Shown here: piece after piece, positions 5,643 to 5,645 of the stretch
How positions within the stretch are numbered: position 1 is the stretch's first letter
Layout of the letters: every line of letters begins with the position of its first letter
The notes under the pieces: generated by a model
Database searches by the model: none
What the model was told of the DNA's origin: nothing
What the model saw: only the letters and a program-made list of their open reading frames with translations
NCBI GenBank assembly: GCA_030634235.1
Contig: DAOWBD010000073.1
Coordinates: 1-5,645 of the forward strand
DNA length: 5,645 nt
Source of the DNA: Candidatus Omnitrophota bacterium
Lineage (GTDB): Bacteria; Omnitrophota; Gorgyraeia; Zapsychrales; Zapsychraceae
Reading direction: 5' to 3'
Translations under genes and position numbers: made by a program

Positions 5643-5645
5643 TAG

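Overview
All protein genes in this window lie on the minus strand, so transcription runs from the right end towards the left. The gene set suggests an uncultured-type anaerobic bacterium. DapL-type lysine biosynthesis, an L-aspartate dehydrogenase, PanC with FolK, and a lysine-tail histone-H1-like protein together recall Candidatus Omnitrophota or a related PVC or deltaproteobacterial-like lineage. This placement is inference: there is no rRNA or other marker in the window that settles it.

Layout in transcription order. (a) 5586-5642: a long perfect palindrome with GGGGACAGCGACC arms and no transposase. (b) 5541-4832: a two-gene cassette in visibly AT-rich DNA. It encodes a 179-residue nucleotidyltransferase-fold protein and, coupled through an ATGA overlap, a 57-residue protein of unknown function. 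(c) 4793-1510: a biosynthetic block of dapL (lysine/peptidoglycan precursor), folK (folate), panC (pantothenate) and nadX (L-aspartate dehydrogenase). folK and panC overlap by 14 bases, and panC and nadX share one base (TAATG), so the last three are almost certainly co-transcribed. (d) 1485-1036: a 149-residue basic protein with two copies of a 39-residue-period module followed by a 74-residue lysine tail in five-residue repeats. It ends at a perfect 18-bp stem terminator (977-1018). (e) 952-1: a separate transcription unit with a near-consensus sigma-70 promoter, carrying the 5' part of uvrA, which runs off the left edge of the window.

The biosynthetic genes draw on aspartate: DapL acts in the aspartate-derived lysine/diaminopimelate route, NadX consumes aspartate for NAD synthesis, and PanC needs beta-alanine, usually made from aspartate. 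FolK makes a folate precursor. No stretch of more than about 105 bases lacks a gene. The gaps hold the uvrA promoter and the terminator (916-1035), ribosome binding sites (1486-1509, 3604-3626, 4794-4831), and the palindrome with the leader of the nucleotidyltransferase gene (5542-5645).

The most novel-looking items are the modular H1-like protein, the nucleotidyltransferase plus 57-residue protein pair (a possible toxin-antitoxin-like or mobile cassette), and the prediction that uvrA mRNA is leaderless.
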